A DNA stretch of 64,000 nt from Saururus chinensis (Eukaryota > Streptophyta > Magnoliopsida > Piperales > Saururaceae), in the NCBI GenBank assembly GCA_035235625.1, contig CP141141.1:15249968-15313967 (forward strand), given 5' to 3'. The number at the start of each line of letters is the position of its first letter. Position 1 is the first letter of the stretch. The notes beneath the pieces were generated by a model. That model saw only the letters and a list, made by a program, of their open reading frames with translations. It searched no databases and had not been told where the DNA came from. Shown here piece after piece: positions 33,701-45,876 of this stretch. Both the position numbers and the translations under genes were made by a program.

Positions 33701-36471
33701 AGAAGTTGCTGATATTTATGTTCGAGATGTGGCTAAGCTCCATGGCATGCCTCGCTTCATTGTTTCTGACCGCGATCATATTTTTATATCTCATTTCTAG
33801 CAAGAGCTTTTCACCCTTCAGGGCACATCTTGAAAATGAGTACTGACAAATGGGCAAATGAAGTAGTCAACCGCTGCCTCGAGCAATATCTTCATTGTTT
33901 TGTTGGGGACAATCCACACAACTGGCTTCAATTCCTTCCATGGGCGGAATTTTCTTATAATATAGCTTTTCATATCGCTACGGGTTTTGCTCCCTTTCCG
34001 GTGGTTTACAATCGCAACCCTCCCATGATTCTAGCATATGTCCCTCACCGTGCTATCGTCAGCAAGGTTGCCCATCTTCTGGATCAGGCTCTTTTTCTCC
34101 AACTCAAAAAGAATTTGTACACTACTCAAAACCATATGAAGCAAGTTTATGATCGTCATCATAGTGATCGAGAATTTCAAGTTGGGGATTTGGTCTATGT
34201 TAGTTTCCAACCTCACCGACAGACATCTTTATATCAGCCTATCAACTCCAAGCTTGCTCATCGATTCCATGGTCCTTATTCCATCATTGCACGGGCGGGC
34301 TCTGTCGCTTATTGCCTTCAACTTCCTGAGGGATCTCAGGTTCATCCAGTCTTTCATATCTCACACCTCTGATGCTTCATCGGCGATCCTACTCATATTA
34401 GTCAGAGCCCCCGCCACCGCTTCTTCTACCAACAGCTCCTCCTTACTTCCTGCTACAATAATTGATACTCGACGTATCTGCCACTGGTTGTCTTTTCTCT
34501 GAGATTCTCGTTGCTTGACATGGCCATTATTTGGAAGATGCTTCATGGATCTCTAAGGAGGCTTTTTACACTCGTTACCCTGATTTTGCACCTTGAGGAC
34601 AAGGCGGTAGCAGAGTGTGGTGCATTGTTATGGATCATAATTAGGATGTGTTAGATTAGGCAATTTCTTATTTATGCTATTTCTTTTTTAGGCAGTCTTA
34701 TTTATGCTATTCCTTCATTAGGCGGTTTCTTTATTTTCATTAGGAAGTTTCCTTTATTAGTCTTATGGTTTAATTAGGAATCTCTACAGCTATGTAAAGG
34801 GTGACTGCCCTCTTGGAAAATCAATGAGAAAAGTTATCTTCAGTCTCTCCCTGCTCCTCTCATGTCTCTTCTCTCTGTCTCTTTCTCACCTTGCTGAAGA
34901 CAATTGTCACAGAGGGTTACTCTTCCCTTGTTCATCTAACTTCCTACTGTTTTGACTCTGTAAACTCAAGAGTTTACATCATGTTCCAGCCCGATACCGT
35001 CAAGAATTCTTTACTATTGCATGGTAACAGATTCATCTTAAAAGCATTTTTCCCTTCCAATATTTTTCTATTGGAGCCTCCCTCATTCCTTTTATTGAGC
35101 ATAATGATGCAAGCAGGGTTCATTATATATATATAAAGTACAAAATTATGGTGTTCATGGATTAAACTTCAATTTTCAATAAACAAATTCATAGTCAACT
35201 GCACAGAAGTCAAGAATATGTTTTACTCAGTTGTCAAACAATAAGCTTTGTCTATCCAAAAGGAGTTTGTTATGTTCAAACTTCTTTCTTAAGTTACATG
35301 ATATTTCGGAATATAAATTCCTGGAAAAGATTAATGTATCTTTACAACTCTATATGCGTCAAATATTCATATAAAAAGCATCAAATATATATTTGTTAAA
35401 ATGGAAGTGTATTTGTTTTAGGTGATTTATTAAAGTTATAAGTCTTCTGCATACAGTATCAATTGAATGCCCTGAAATTATCAGTACACCTACCAGAATG
35501 GATATGCAAATCTTGGTTTCACACTTTAATATCATCAGATATATAAGTTCACTTGCTTTACAAACCTCTTTCAATCTCTAAATAACATAGTTCGTACGCT
35601 TTAACACTAGAATAGTAATAAAATTTATAAAGATGGTACTCGTCCATAATAATGAATAGACATGGGAAAAAATTACCAAAAACAAAAATTCCCTAAGCAC
35701 CTCTAGTGGACTAATCGAGACACAAGTTATCAGTTCGTATATACAAAAGCTAAGAAACCAGGTAAGTACTGTAAGAAAATCACCAGAGCAAAAACCTACC
35801 GTCACTTGTCAGATTGAAAATGAGGAAAACAAAAATGGGAAGCAACAAGAAAAAGAAAAGAACAGGCACAACAAAATATGATCCTTAGAACATGTCCAGC
35901 AAACAGAGAACTCAAAAGCTAGTCAATCCTCAGCTAAAACGAAAAAAGAAAAGTAGAAGAAAATATAAACAAAGCAAAAGGCATTGCTCAAAGCAGGAAC
36001 CCAAAGTGCGAACCTCCAAAAATGGCATAAGTGTAAACAACAAACTCGGGAGTGAGACAAACAGGCAGAGAAACTAATGTCCATCTAAGTATATAACCCC
36101 TTTATCTTCACAGAACGAAATAAAATAGAAAAATCAACGAAGACCCAGATGGAAGAAAATCGGAAAAAGCAAGGAAATGAAGGACAAACAGACTAAAGCT
36201 AAAAAACCAACGTATTAGAGGAAGACCCAGATGGGAAATAGAAAAAAAAACAAAAAACAAAGCAAGGAGAAGCAGGGGAAATAGAAAGACAAACCCTGAA
36301 GAAGGTGGCATGGGGATAATCGGTGGCGAGGTGGGAAAAGACATGGTCCATCTGCTTGGATGCATCGCACCAGGAGGCCCAAAAGTGGAGGATGAATGGC
36401 GTGCCGTCCCGGAGGGCGCCGTCGACGTAGGCCTTGGATTGAACGTCCCTCACCGTCCCCCTCTCGCCCAT
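25423..36471 (-). CDS. GRXS17: GRXS17-like monothiol multidomain glutaredoxin (three coding exons)
   Basis: The coding exons are 36471-36295, 26899-26825 and 26664-25423, giving 497 residues (Arabidopsis GRXS17 has 488). All junctions are GT-AG and phase 0. Order: an N-terminal thioredoxin-like domain with WCDAS (Cys35), then three monothiol glutaredoxin domains, each with CGFS at about Cys184, Cys318 and Cys425 after an FMKG(S/K/T)P loop. This family binds [2Fe-2S] clusters with glutathione and serves cytosolic/nuclear iron-sulfur maturation, redox control, heat tolerance and meristem development. Start: MGERGTVRD at 36471 matches the family N-terminus. An in-frame ATG at 36597 would add 42 unlike residues. 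Intron 1 is 9.4 kb and carries a gypsy element; intron 2 is 160 bp. The coding sequence looks intact, so the gene is probably functional. Confidence 0.95.
26825..26899 (-). CDS. GRXS17: GRXS17-like exon 2 (thioredoxin-like domain, centre)
   Basis: A 75-bp exon (25 codons, residues 60-84) from [15 protein letters not shown] to VPYFVFCK. The acceptor is TTTACAG|GTGG and the donor AAG|GTTAGC. VEAEE following FFR and the cis-Pro loop AVPYF match GRXS17 proteins closely. Confidence 0.93.
27760..27792 (+). repeat. AT microsatellite in GRXS17 intron 1
   Basis: About 16 perfect AT units in intron DNA. Confidence 0.9.
28905..29085 (+). repeat. ~86-bp tandem duplication with a GGGGTCGGCG(A/C)CATGGAT core
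   Basis: Two units, each containing CAACAATTTGGGGTCGGCG, then CATGGATTTTACAATAAGCT, start 86 bp apart; the TTTTGGATCA word recurs further right. The TTTGGGGTCGGC(T)ACATG motif is familiar from the 3' part of plant Au-type SINEs, but no Pol III A/B boxes could be placed, so a SINE origin is only possible. Confidence 0.55.
29376..29703 (+). repeat. gypsy 5' LTR
   Basis: 328 bp, ending AGGATTTATATCA just before the primer-binding site. It carries the CTCTGTCTCTCTTCTCTCAC pyrimidine-rich block shared with the other LTR. Confidence 0.9.
34626..34981 (+). repeat. gypsy 3' LTR
   Basis: 356 bp, TGTTATGGATCATAATTAGG to AGAGTTTACATCA. It is longer than its partner mainly because a piece containing CTTATTTATGCTATT is locally duplicated near 34690. 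Confidence 0.9.
34987..36294 (-). other. GRXS17 intron 1, part between exon 1 and the gypsy element
   Basis: AT-rich intron DNA; no coding region. The stretch beside exon 1 (about 35820-36290) is strongly purine-rich on the plus strand, so U/C-rich in the transcript. The donor GTTTGT at 36294 follows exon 1. Confidence 0.6.
36295..36471 (-). CDS. GRXS17: GRXS17-like exon 1 (thioredoxin-like domain, first part)
   Basis: Residues 1-59, ending HATFFR at the donor AGG|GTTTGT. It contains [15 protein letters not shown], the conserved thioredoxin-fold strand and WCxxS active-site motif of class II multidomain glutaredoxins. The single Cys (C-D-A-S) is the usual state of this family's N-terminal domain. 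Confidence 0.92.
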
Positions 36472-36763
36472 CTTCGCCGCCGGCGATAGTTCGGAGCTCT
36501 GGATTCTGCTACAGCGTGTGTGGGCTTTGGCGGAGGGGCCCGTAGACGAACTGTGGAGAGGCGAAGGGGGGACAGAGACGATGCCTCCACCAGCCAAATA
36601 GGAGCCCAGAGAAATGATGTTACGATAAGCAGGCAGCAGAAATTGGACTGCTATTCAACGAGTTGGACCATAGCTGGTGAATCGGACCAAAACTTTGAGG
36701 TGGGCCGGTATCTCTCCCCGAAAAGATTACCTTACCATGTAAACTTATGTCATAGTAAATTAA
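36472..36763 (-). promoter_or_regulatory. 5' UTR and proximal promoter region of the GRXS17-like gene
   Basis: About 290 bp separate the start codon from a MITE-like element. The stretch next to the ATG is GC-richer than its surroundings, as plant leaders often are. No confident TATA box was found, so the core promoter may be TATA-less or lie in the MITE-derived DNA. Confidence 0.35.
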
Positions 36764-36992
36764 TACTTCGTCTGTTATAGATTAATATCTCTTTGACAAA
36801 AAAAAAAACATTTCATATTAATAGTTCTTATGTAAATTTTTTTTTTCATATTAATAGCTTTATTTTAAATAATTTAAAATAATTGGGTACTAAAAAAATG
36901 TTATAAGCTTATTTTTTATTCTCTTGAACATAAGCTTTTTTATTTAGTAAAAATTATTAATTTTTTAAATGTAGCTATTTATATACGAGTAA
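36764..36992. mobile_element. MITE-like element 1 upstream of GRXS17
   Basis: The left end TACTTCGTCTGTTATAGATT, then AATATCTC, is mirrored at the right by ATGTAGCTATTTATATACGA. The interior is AT-rich. Ends of the TACTYCSTCYGT...ATTAATAKCTC type recur at 37278-37471 and 63142-63225. A TA flank fits Stowaway/Tc1-mariner insertion. Confidence 0.5.
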
Positions 36993-37274
36993 ATTAGTAA
37001 TAGTTACTAGATGATCGTATGAAAATCAAAAGCATTCATCTCATTCATATAGGAAAGATTATGATCCTTCCATCAAAGGTTTCACGTACATCAATGTCAT
37101 GTAACTTCTTACACGGGCCACTAATGACATTGTTACTTTTTATCAAATTGGAGTTCCTTTTTGTGTGGGAATTCTAATTCTCCTAACTTTCCTTACATGA
37201 GGATAGTCATTTTGAATTTCATAATAAGATATTTTAATTTCAAAATTTGGTGGTAGTCATCTAGGATTTCTTTC

Positions 37275-37471
37275 CCCGTCCTATATTAATAGCTATATTT
37301 AGAAAAAATATTAATTTTTCTTAAATGGTAAAACCCGCATCTAAGATAATAGAAAGTAAGCTTATGATATTATTTTTAAGTACCCAAACACTTCAATTGA
37401 ATAAATGTAGCTATTAATATAGAATAATTTATTTTACCAAATTGAGCTATTAATCTACGATTGAGGGAGTA
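37275..37471. mobile_element. MITE-like element 2 upstream of GRXS17
   Basis: The left end CCCCGTCCTATATTAATAGC is mirrored by GAGCTATTAATCTACGATTG plus AGGGAGTA at 37471. The terminal inverted repeat is about 25 bp with mismatches. It lies 16 bp from D2. Elements 1 and 2 could alternatively be the two ends of one ~0.7-kb element (36764-37471). Confidence 0.5.
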
Positions 37472-37487
37472 TTTACAATCCAACAAT

Positions 37488-39391
<1,904 letters not shown>

Positions 39392-39433
39392 TACAAGTGA
39401 TATATCAAGCTCAATCAAGCATCAATCCTTTCA

Positions 39434-39730
39434 CACAAAACTCGTATAAATATCTCAATAATGCACCACATTCCCTATACAAAACTTGTATAAATATCAC
39501 AATAGTACATCATATTCCATACTCAAAATATGTATAAATATCTCAATAGTGCATCAAAATTCCCTACACAAACTTGTGTAAATATATCAATAATGCATCA
39601 AATTCCCTACTACACAAAAACCTGTGTAAATATCACAATAGTGCATTATATTACAAAACTTGTGTAAATATCACAATAGTTCATCATATTTCATACACAA
39701 AACCTATGTAATATCACAATAATGTATTAA
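39434..39730 (+). repeat. ~45-bp tandem array right of D2
   Basis: About seven degenerate units of CAAAACTTGTGTAAATATCA and CAATAGTGCATCATATTCCC. It begins shortly after the end of D2 and has no counterpart beside D1. Confidence 0.8.
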
Positions 39731-39863
39731 ATCATATGATAGAGAAATCTCGGTACCCGAAGATATCAAATACTTACTTACCCGGTATTCCAAAGCCAAA
39801 AATTTAAAAAGTAGCTTGGCACCCCCCTATAAACCGGGAATGCTCCTAGTTAGTTGGTGCTAA

Positions 39864-40250
39864 TGTATTCCAATGCAAATCACAATAGTACCTTGGACAA
39901 GTAAGGGAGAAAGGAAGGGAAGAAGAAGCTAGAAGAAGAAGAAGAAAGGAGGGGAAAATAATTTCAAAGCAAAGCAAAGGAAGATGGTCTTCACACCACA
40001 TACAAATAGAGGCTTCAAGAGCCTAGCACTTCCCCTTAGGTGGGCTAGCCAGCCATCAGCTGGCCCCTAATCCTGCCCCATACACAATCAATCTCCGATT
40101 ACAATCAATCCATCCCTCAATTACATCCACAATTAACTCTAAACATGAATCATAATCTATAGTTGTGTTGTAACAATGAAAGACCTGCACGCCTTCAAGG
40201 CCTACTAATACGGAATAATGAAGGCAGTAGCAAGTTATAACATTCCAACA
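39864..40250 (-). repeat. 3' LTR of the minus-strand gypsy element
   Basis: TGTATTCCAATG to ATTCCAACA. It adjoins internal DNA whose minus strand reads CACCTTGAGGACAAGGCG, the same words that precede the 3' LTR of the gypsy copy at 34590-34610. Confidence 0.75.
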
Positions 40251-40626
40251 CTCTCCTCTATCGCCTTGTCCTCAAGGTGAGCAGGAAGGAAAGCGAATGA
40301 GCAAATCATCCTTAGACTCCCACATTGTCTCCTTGAGCAAACGATCATGCCAAGTCACAAGAACCTCCATAATAATATGACTAGCACGACGAACACACTA
40401 CTTATCAACAGCAGCTGCAAGAACCAAGGTAGGTGAGCTCGCGGCAGGTGGCAATGGAGGTGGAGTAGATGGCAAGGTAGATAGGTCACGTGTGTACTTC
40501 AAAAGTTGAGAGACATGGAAGATTGGGTGAACCAAAGCATCGATAGGGAGTGCCAATCGATGAGCCATGAGGTCGACCCATTCTATAATCAAGTAGGATC
40601 CATGGAAGCAATGTGAGAGCTTTGAG

Positions 40627-41512
40627 TGTAATGCCTGAGATTTTTCATCACATTTTCTTAAAATTCATGGATTTTTTTTCACAATATAACAATTGTAAAT
40701 CGGAGGGAAATGATGAAATCAAAACCTGTGAAAGCATTTTATAATTTAAAACACTAAACATCAATTTTCCATCCAAATTTATCCTTATTTGGTCAAACAT
40801 CATATGCCCAAAGCAAATATCCTCAGGCGCTACTTGAAAACAAATTTATGACTAAATTACCATGATCATGGATTTTTAAATACAAATAACTCCCAAGCAT
40901 CCCTGAGTACAAGTCCCATAAACAATCCACTGTCCGATCCAAATTAAAAGTCCAGAATACATACACTTTAAATCTTATCTCACCCAATACATCAGATCAT
41001 GGCATAAAAAGGTACTCACATTGCGTCAAGGTTATACCTGAATCAAATGGGAAACAATCCTTTGCAGAAAGGAGCATCCATCTCCAGGAGCTCTCCAACA
41101 CATACCTGCAAAAGCCTCCCGAACAACAAGGCTAAAAAGTAAGGTAATGAGTATTTTCATACTCAATAGGAAAATACCCAGTAGGGGAATCCCAAACAGT
41201 GAACTCAATAAGTTCATAAAAACATGCGTTCATGCAACTCAAACATGAAGTATACAACATAAAATAATCATATACATATGCATATAATAATGCATCACAC
41301 CAATGAAAGCAAACTTACACAAACACCCTTAATCAGGGTCTTACAACTTACTCATACCATCGTACGCATACTCAATACCTTACACATACTTGTATGACCT
41401 TACTCGTACAATCTTACACTTACAACCCTTTCAGAATCATATACTTACAGCCGTACTCAGAATCGTACACTTACAATCTTACTCGAAAACTTGGGTTAAG
41501 TGATCTAGAACT
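40627..41512 (-). mobile_element. Family-B fragment B3 (3' part)
   Basis: On the minus strand it ends AAAAATCTCAGGCATTACA, like the end of B1, and continues back through the block matching B1 at about 6000-7120, including CAGTAGGGGAATCCCAAACA (about 41170). It stops near 41512. Confidence 0.75.
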
Positions 41513-41514
41513 TT

Positions 41515-41650
41515 CAGGATGTTACGATTGTGTCCGACAGGGATCAGATGTTCATGTTTTAGTTTTGGTATGAGTTTTTCACACTTCATGGCACTTCCTA
41601 TGAGTACTACCTACCACCCGCAAACGAATGGCTAGACCAAGGTGGTTAAC
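41515..41650 (+). mobile_element. gypsy integrase fragment
   Basis: A short plus-strand fossil shows integrase core words (a VSDRD-type word and a YHPQTNG-type word near 41617-41640). It sits between two family-B fragments. It is only a fragment, and badly broken. Confidence 0.5.
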
Positions 41651-41656
41651 TACTGC

Positions 41657-41876
41657 TGTAACATCCTCAATTTTTCTATAATTTTTCTGCATATTTTTTC
41701 GTGGCCCATGACCTACGACTAAACACTACTCCCGACACTTACGATCATGAATATTACAAATACGGATACACCGAAGCGTCAAATTTCTTCATAAAAAATA
41801 TGACTAGAAAGTGTAGAACATTGCAGAAAATAGAAAAAATATGCAAAAAAATTACAAAAAAATTAGGGATGTTACA
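41657..41876. repeat. Head-to-head family-B termini forming an inverted repeat
   Basis: TGTAACATCCTCAATTTTTC at 41657 is the 5' terminus of family B in plus orientation. AAAATTAGGGATGTTACA ending at 41876 is the same terminus on the minus strand. The minus copy runs about 180 bp into the element (including the GTCGGGAGTAGTGTTTAGTC block also in B2). The arms, about 45 bp, are separated by about 130 bp. Confidence 0.7.
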
Positions 41877-41889
41877 ATCTTATCAGAGC

Positions 41890-42170
41890 AACTGACACAC
41901 CCAAAGTTTTTCCTTACATTTAATTGAAAACTTTACAAATATTTCATTTTGAAATACATATGTAAATTAAATGAAACCACAAAATTCAAAACATGTTAAA
42001 ACGATTTTCATAAATTAATTTATTATACGACAAAACTAACATTCTCAAGTGTGACCCAAAACGAAAATATAAAAGCAAAACCTGCCATAGCCATGGTCTT
42101 TTAAAAACAAACAAATCCCAGGTATTTTTGAATACAAGTTCTTCAATAGTATGTGTTCTAATTCATATAT
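41890..42170 (-). mobile_element. Family-B fragment B4 (3' end)
   Basis: TGACACACCCAAAGTTTTTC followed by a match to the reverse complement of the B2 tail (about 53640-53847). It is truncated at about 42170, where gypsy protease-side DNA resumes. Confidence 0.5.
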
Positions 42171-43454
42171 ATGTTCGAGTTCCATGACTATACACAAAGA
42201 ACTACGTTTGCCCCCTTCGTGGGTAGAAGGAACAAGTCAATGACAAAGGTGTGACCTTGGATAAGAAGAGATGCATGATCACAAACCTCTGTGTTCCAGA
42301 GGTGTTTGTCATCACCGATTAATACGTCAAAGGTTTATGAGTCAGAGACCACACACCCCTAGTTTTGTGTCACTTTATTGTTGATGAAGTTATAGTTGGA
42401 GCCACTATCAATTAAGATGGCAACTTGTTTCCACTTTAGATGACCTTGGACCCTCATGGGATGAACTTCTCATCATATTTGAAGCACATGACCTTAGATC
42501 ACCGCTCCTCTATCTAGGCTGGTTTGAGGCAGTGAACGGAGGGCCTGCACAAGGGGTGTTTTGGTTGACCCAATTGGCACTCAGCCTTAGAGCTGAGGAG
42601 GAGGGAGCCGCTGGAAGGCCCTAGTCTGCCCTCCCCTCCTCTACCAAATGAGCTTCTCCTCCTCAATGTGAATGTTTCATACCACCTCTCGCATAGAAGT
42701 GCAGTGGAAGTGACACATCCCATCTAAAGTCTCCAATTTTAGCCTCCTTGTGAATGTTCCAACCGAAGCCGTCACTAGCCAATCTAGCATCCAGTTGGCG
42801 ATCTTTATAAACTCAAAATAGTAGTAACAGATGGTGATCGTCTAATAGAGAGTGGAAAGCATCTCATTGAAGTCCTGGAATTCATTAGGGCTGAACTAAA
42901 CACAAAGCTCGTCAGTGACACCCATGTCGGTAATCAGGCTTCCTTCTCATAACGGTGTTCAACACCACTCATTTGCCCTCCATGGGAACTAGTGAAGTCC
43001 ACCCAGTCCTCCTTGAACTCCCTGGCCAAGTTTATGAAGTTTGTGTTGATTGTGACCTTTTCCTAAACACTTGGGGAGCCTCATTCACCCAGGCCAGAAT
43101 GAACCTCCTTCATGAATCTGATCAATGGATCCAAAGCGCATAGAAGTAAAAGGAGGATAAGCAACCCGCTCATTCGCAGATTGGGAGCCTAGAGGGCAAG
43201 AACCATGAAGCTGAGATGGCCCACTCACCTCAACACTAGCCTAATAGGGTGTGGACAAGAGAGGGGTCACACAAGCCAACTAGAGTTGGGCAAAGACAGT
43301 TGTCGAATTTTGAATTTGGGCATTCATCTTCTCGAACATAGAAATGACCATGGTTGTTTCTAGGTTTGGATTTGGGTTGGTGGTTTCTTCCATGGTGTCA
43401 TCCTGGACCTTGGGCTGAGGCTCCAAAGCATTTGCTAGGCTTTGATACCAATGA

Positions 43455-43793
43455 TGTGTTCCAATGTGGAACACAACAGTACCTTGGCCAAGTAAGGGAG
43501 AAAGGAAGGGAAGAAGAAGAAAGGAGGGGGAAATAGTTTCAATTCAAAGCTAAGGAAGATGGCATTCATGCCACATACAAATAGAGGCTCCAAGAGTCTG
43601 GCATGAGCCCCTAGGTGGGCTGGCCCACCATCAGCAGGTCCTCAATTCTGCTTCATACACAATCAATCTCCAATTACAATCAACCCATCCCCCGATTACA
43701 TCCGCAACAACACTAAACATGAATCATAACCTACAACTGTAACAATGAAAGACCTACACACCTTCAAGGCCTACTAATACAAAATAATGAAGG
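43455..43793 (-). repeat. 5' LTR of the minus-strand gypsy element (outer end missing)
   Basis: It starts TGTGTTCCAATG and follows 39864-40235, but similarity stops at AATGAAGG (about 43793), so the outer end has been replaced and no target duplication can be read. Confidence 0.7.
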
Positions 43794-44232
43794 AAATGGT
43801 GGGACATAATAGGTGCACACAGGCATGACCAGCCTCGAGCTTGCTCCAGATGTCTCAATAAGTATCACAACCATCTCAACATGGGGAGGAACCCACCCTT
43901 TCAAAACAGAAAACTAAAAAGGTTTTATGCCCTTTCGGACAAAAAACCTACACTTTCAGCATGGAAAACCGATTTATTCAAAACCCAATACGACTAATCC
44001 AAAAAGCTATAAAAAACCATGGCTAATTGCGGTAAAGCACAATTCATGGCTAAACATGGTTTAGCAAACAATTTTCATGATGCTTGTTATATGAATAATA
44101 TTATGTGCATGCATGCATAAGTAATCACATTGTATCACGGTGATTCCTTGCCAATTACATGCAAGAAACATGGAAAGACTATTAAAATATGGCTTAAGAA
44201 AAATAAACACATAAGTCAGAATTTACTTGGGT

Positions 44233-44440
44233 GATCAATCGGGCTTTTGGGTATCGATCGAACCTTAAAACAAGAAAATAGAACGTTTGGGCCATTGATC
44301 GGGCTGCTAAGTGATCGATTGGCCCTGAAAATACCATTCATAGGAAGCTTGGTTGAGGCCAAATGATCGGTCTGCTGTGGAAGGAAAAAATATAAGACAA
44401 TAACATTTTAGATCGATTGGCCCTTAGGGCAATTGATTGG
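44233..44440. repeat. Octamer pairs in block C
   Basis: CATTGATC at 44293 and GATCGATT at 44313 are 20 bp apart. GATCGATT at 44411 and AATTGATT at 44431 are 20 bp apart. A looser pair starts at GATCAATC 44233. Each is followed or preceded by GGGC/GGCC words, as in A3, A2 and the Copia LTRs. Confidence 0.65.
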
Positions 44441-45876
44441 GCAAGAGTAGAACTACAAAAATATGATATTTAAGCAAATGCAAGTCCAATCAACTGTCAA
44501 ATCATGACAAATCTTTGTCTAAACATTAGATATGATAAATCCAACATAATCATACACATACATGTCAAAATACCATAAAAACTTGTATCCTAGGGGATCA
44601 AAGCTCACATATCTATCGTGCATCAAGAACATGATCAATCACATAATACATGGTGTTAATACAAGAAAACTTCATCAAGCAAAAACCCCTTACTACAAAT
44701 CAATAGAGAATATATTCAAATTTCCTCTCAAGATCAAGGAAGCCCTAATCAATAAATTGGGTTCAATTAGTCCTCAAGAAAAATCACACCTTTCCAGCAA
44801 GTAGAGACTAAAAATACTAGTAATAAGACATCATGCATTTTATTGCGTCCCATGAACCCCAAATATAAATTAGAAGGTTATGAACCAAGAACAAAGATCT
44901 AGGGCTCTACAAAATAGATAAAAGAAAGAACTTTTAAGAGAAGAAGACATGGAAATCAAGTGCAAGCAAAGAGGACATGTGAATCAACTCAAAAATGCAA
45001 GAAATCGTGGAGTAGAATCACTTGACTCACCTTGGATGAAGCTAGAGCACATGCAATCCCATCAAGAAAGAAGTCAGATCACATGCAACCATGGAATCTC
45101 AACTAGTAAGTGGGTAAGTTGTCTTGCATGGGCCCAATTACAAAATAAATAGAAGTCTCTTTCAAGAATTTACTAAAATAAATGTGATAATGCTCAAGCC
45201 CATTTAAGAATCTAAATGTGTAACATCCCTAATTTTTTTGTGATTTTTCTATAATTTTTTGCTTTTTTTCTACAATATTTTTCTATTTTTTGCTCGTATT
45301 TTCGACAGAGAAATTTGATGATTTGACATATTCATAACCATAAGGTCGGGAGTAGTCTTTAGTCGCAAATCATGAGCCTCGATGCACCCAGAAATTTTTG
45401 GCATGAAAACGGGAGAGAAAAGGGGGAGACGAGAAGAAGAATATAAAAAAAGAAAAAAAAACAAATTAAATAAAAATCGGATCGGGTGCACCCCACCGGA
45501 TGGCGGAATAGGGGAAGGGCTACTGCCCTTCCCTCTATGAAGCAAGAAGCATTGTAGTCGCTGGCTGCCGGCTTTAGCCCGACTAGTCCTGGCCTAGAGT
45601 CGTTGCTGCCATCCTGGCTGGCCTCATAGGCGGTTCTCCCATCTCTCCCTCTTTTCTATTTCAACCCAAAAAAGACACATGATTGCTGTTTTCGCCCTGA
45701 TCTACTGCCGCTATCGGTTGCATGGTCTCCAGCTACCGCTCTATCTACGTCCCAGCCAGGGTGACCTCCAGCCACCGGAGTCCTGGACTCCCCATCCTTC
45801 CTTCACCGCCATGAGGTAAAACTTCGTCGCCCCTTTTTACTTTCCTTGTCTCTGTGTGTTGCGGTGATGTGCCCAT

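Larger units (their letters stand above)
29376..34981 (+). mobile_element. Broken Ty3/gypsy retrotransposon in GRXS17 intron 1
   Basis: LTRs at 29376-29703 and 34626-34981. The flanking pentamers CGTTC (29371-29375) and TGTTC (34982-34986) are a target duplication with one later change. A primer-binding site TGGTATCGGAGC (29705-29716) fits the initiator-Met tRNA type of plant LTR elements. Parts in gypsy order: gag (about 30440-30930), protease (about 31420-31540, [11 protein letters not shown]), reverse transcriptase (about 32000-32440, [11 protein letters not shown] and MPFGLTNAP), RNase H (about 32800-33150), integrase (about 33460-33800, [12 protein letters not shown]), and a C-terminal part ending [10 protein letters not shown] (34372), the ending seen in chromovirus-type pols. 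It is broken in many places (about ten by eye). LTR differences of roughly 8-10% suggest millions of years of age. It lies antisense to GRXS17. Confidence 0.93.
39864..43795 (-). mobile_element. Broken gypsy element on the minus strand, invaded by family-B pieces
   Basis: LTR-like blocks at 39864-40250 and 43455-43793 share long stretches (CAATCTCCAATTACAATCAA, AAAGACCTACACACCTTCAA and others). Inside the right one lies a primer-binding site read on the minus strand, TGGTATCAAAGCC (43450-43438). Minus-strand parts: a gag start (about 43470-43280), protease (about 42430-42300, VAILIDSGSNYNF), and a pol C-terminus with VHPIFHVSQL (about 40592-40400). It is badly broken; most of reverse transcriptase, RNase H and integrase is missing or replaced by other repeats at about 40627-42170. 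It is older than the gypsy copy at 29376-34981. Confidence 0.7.
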
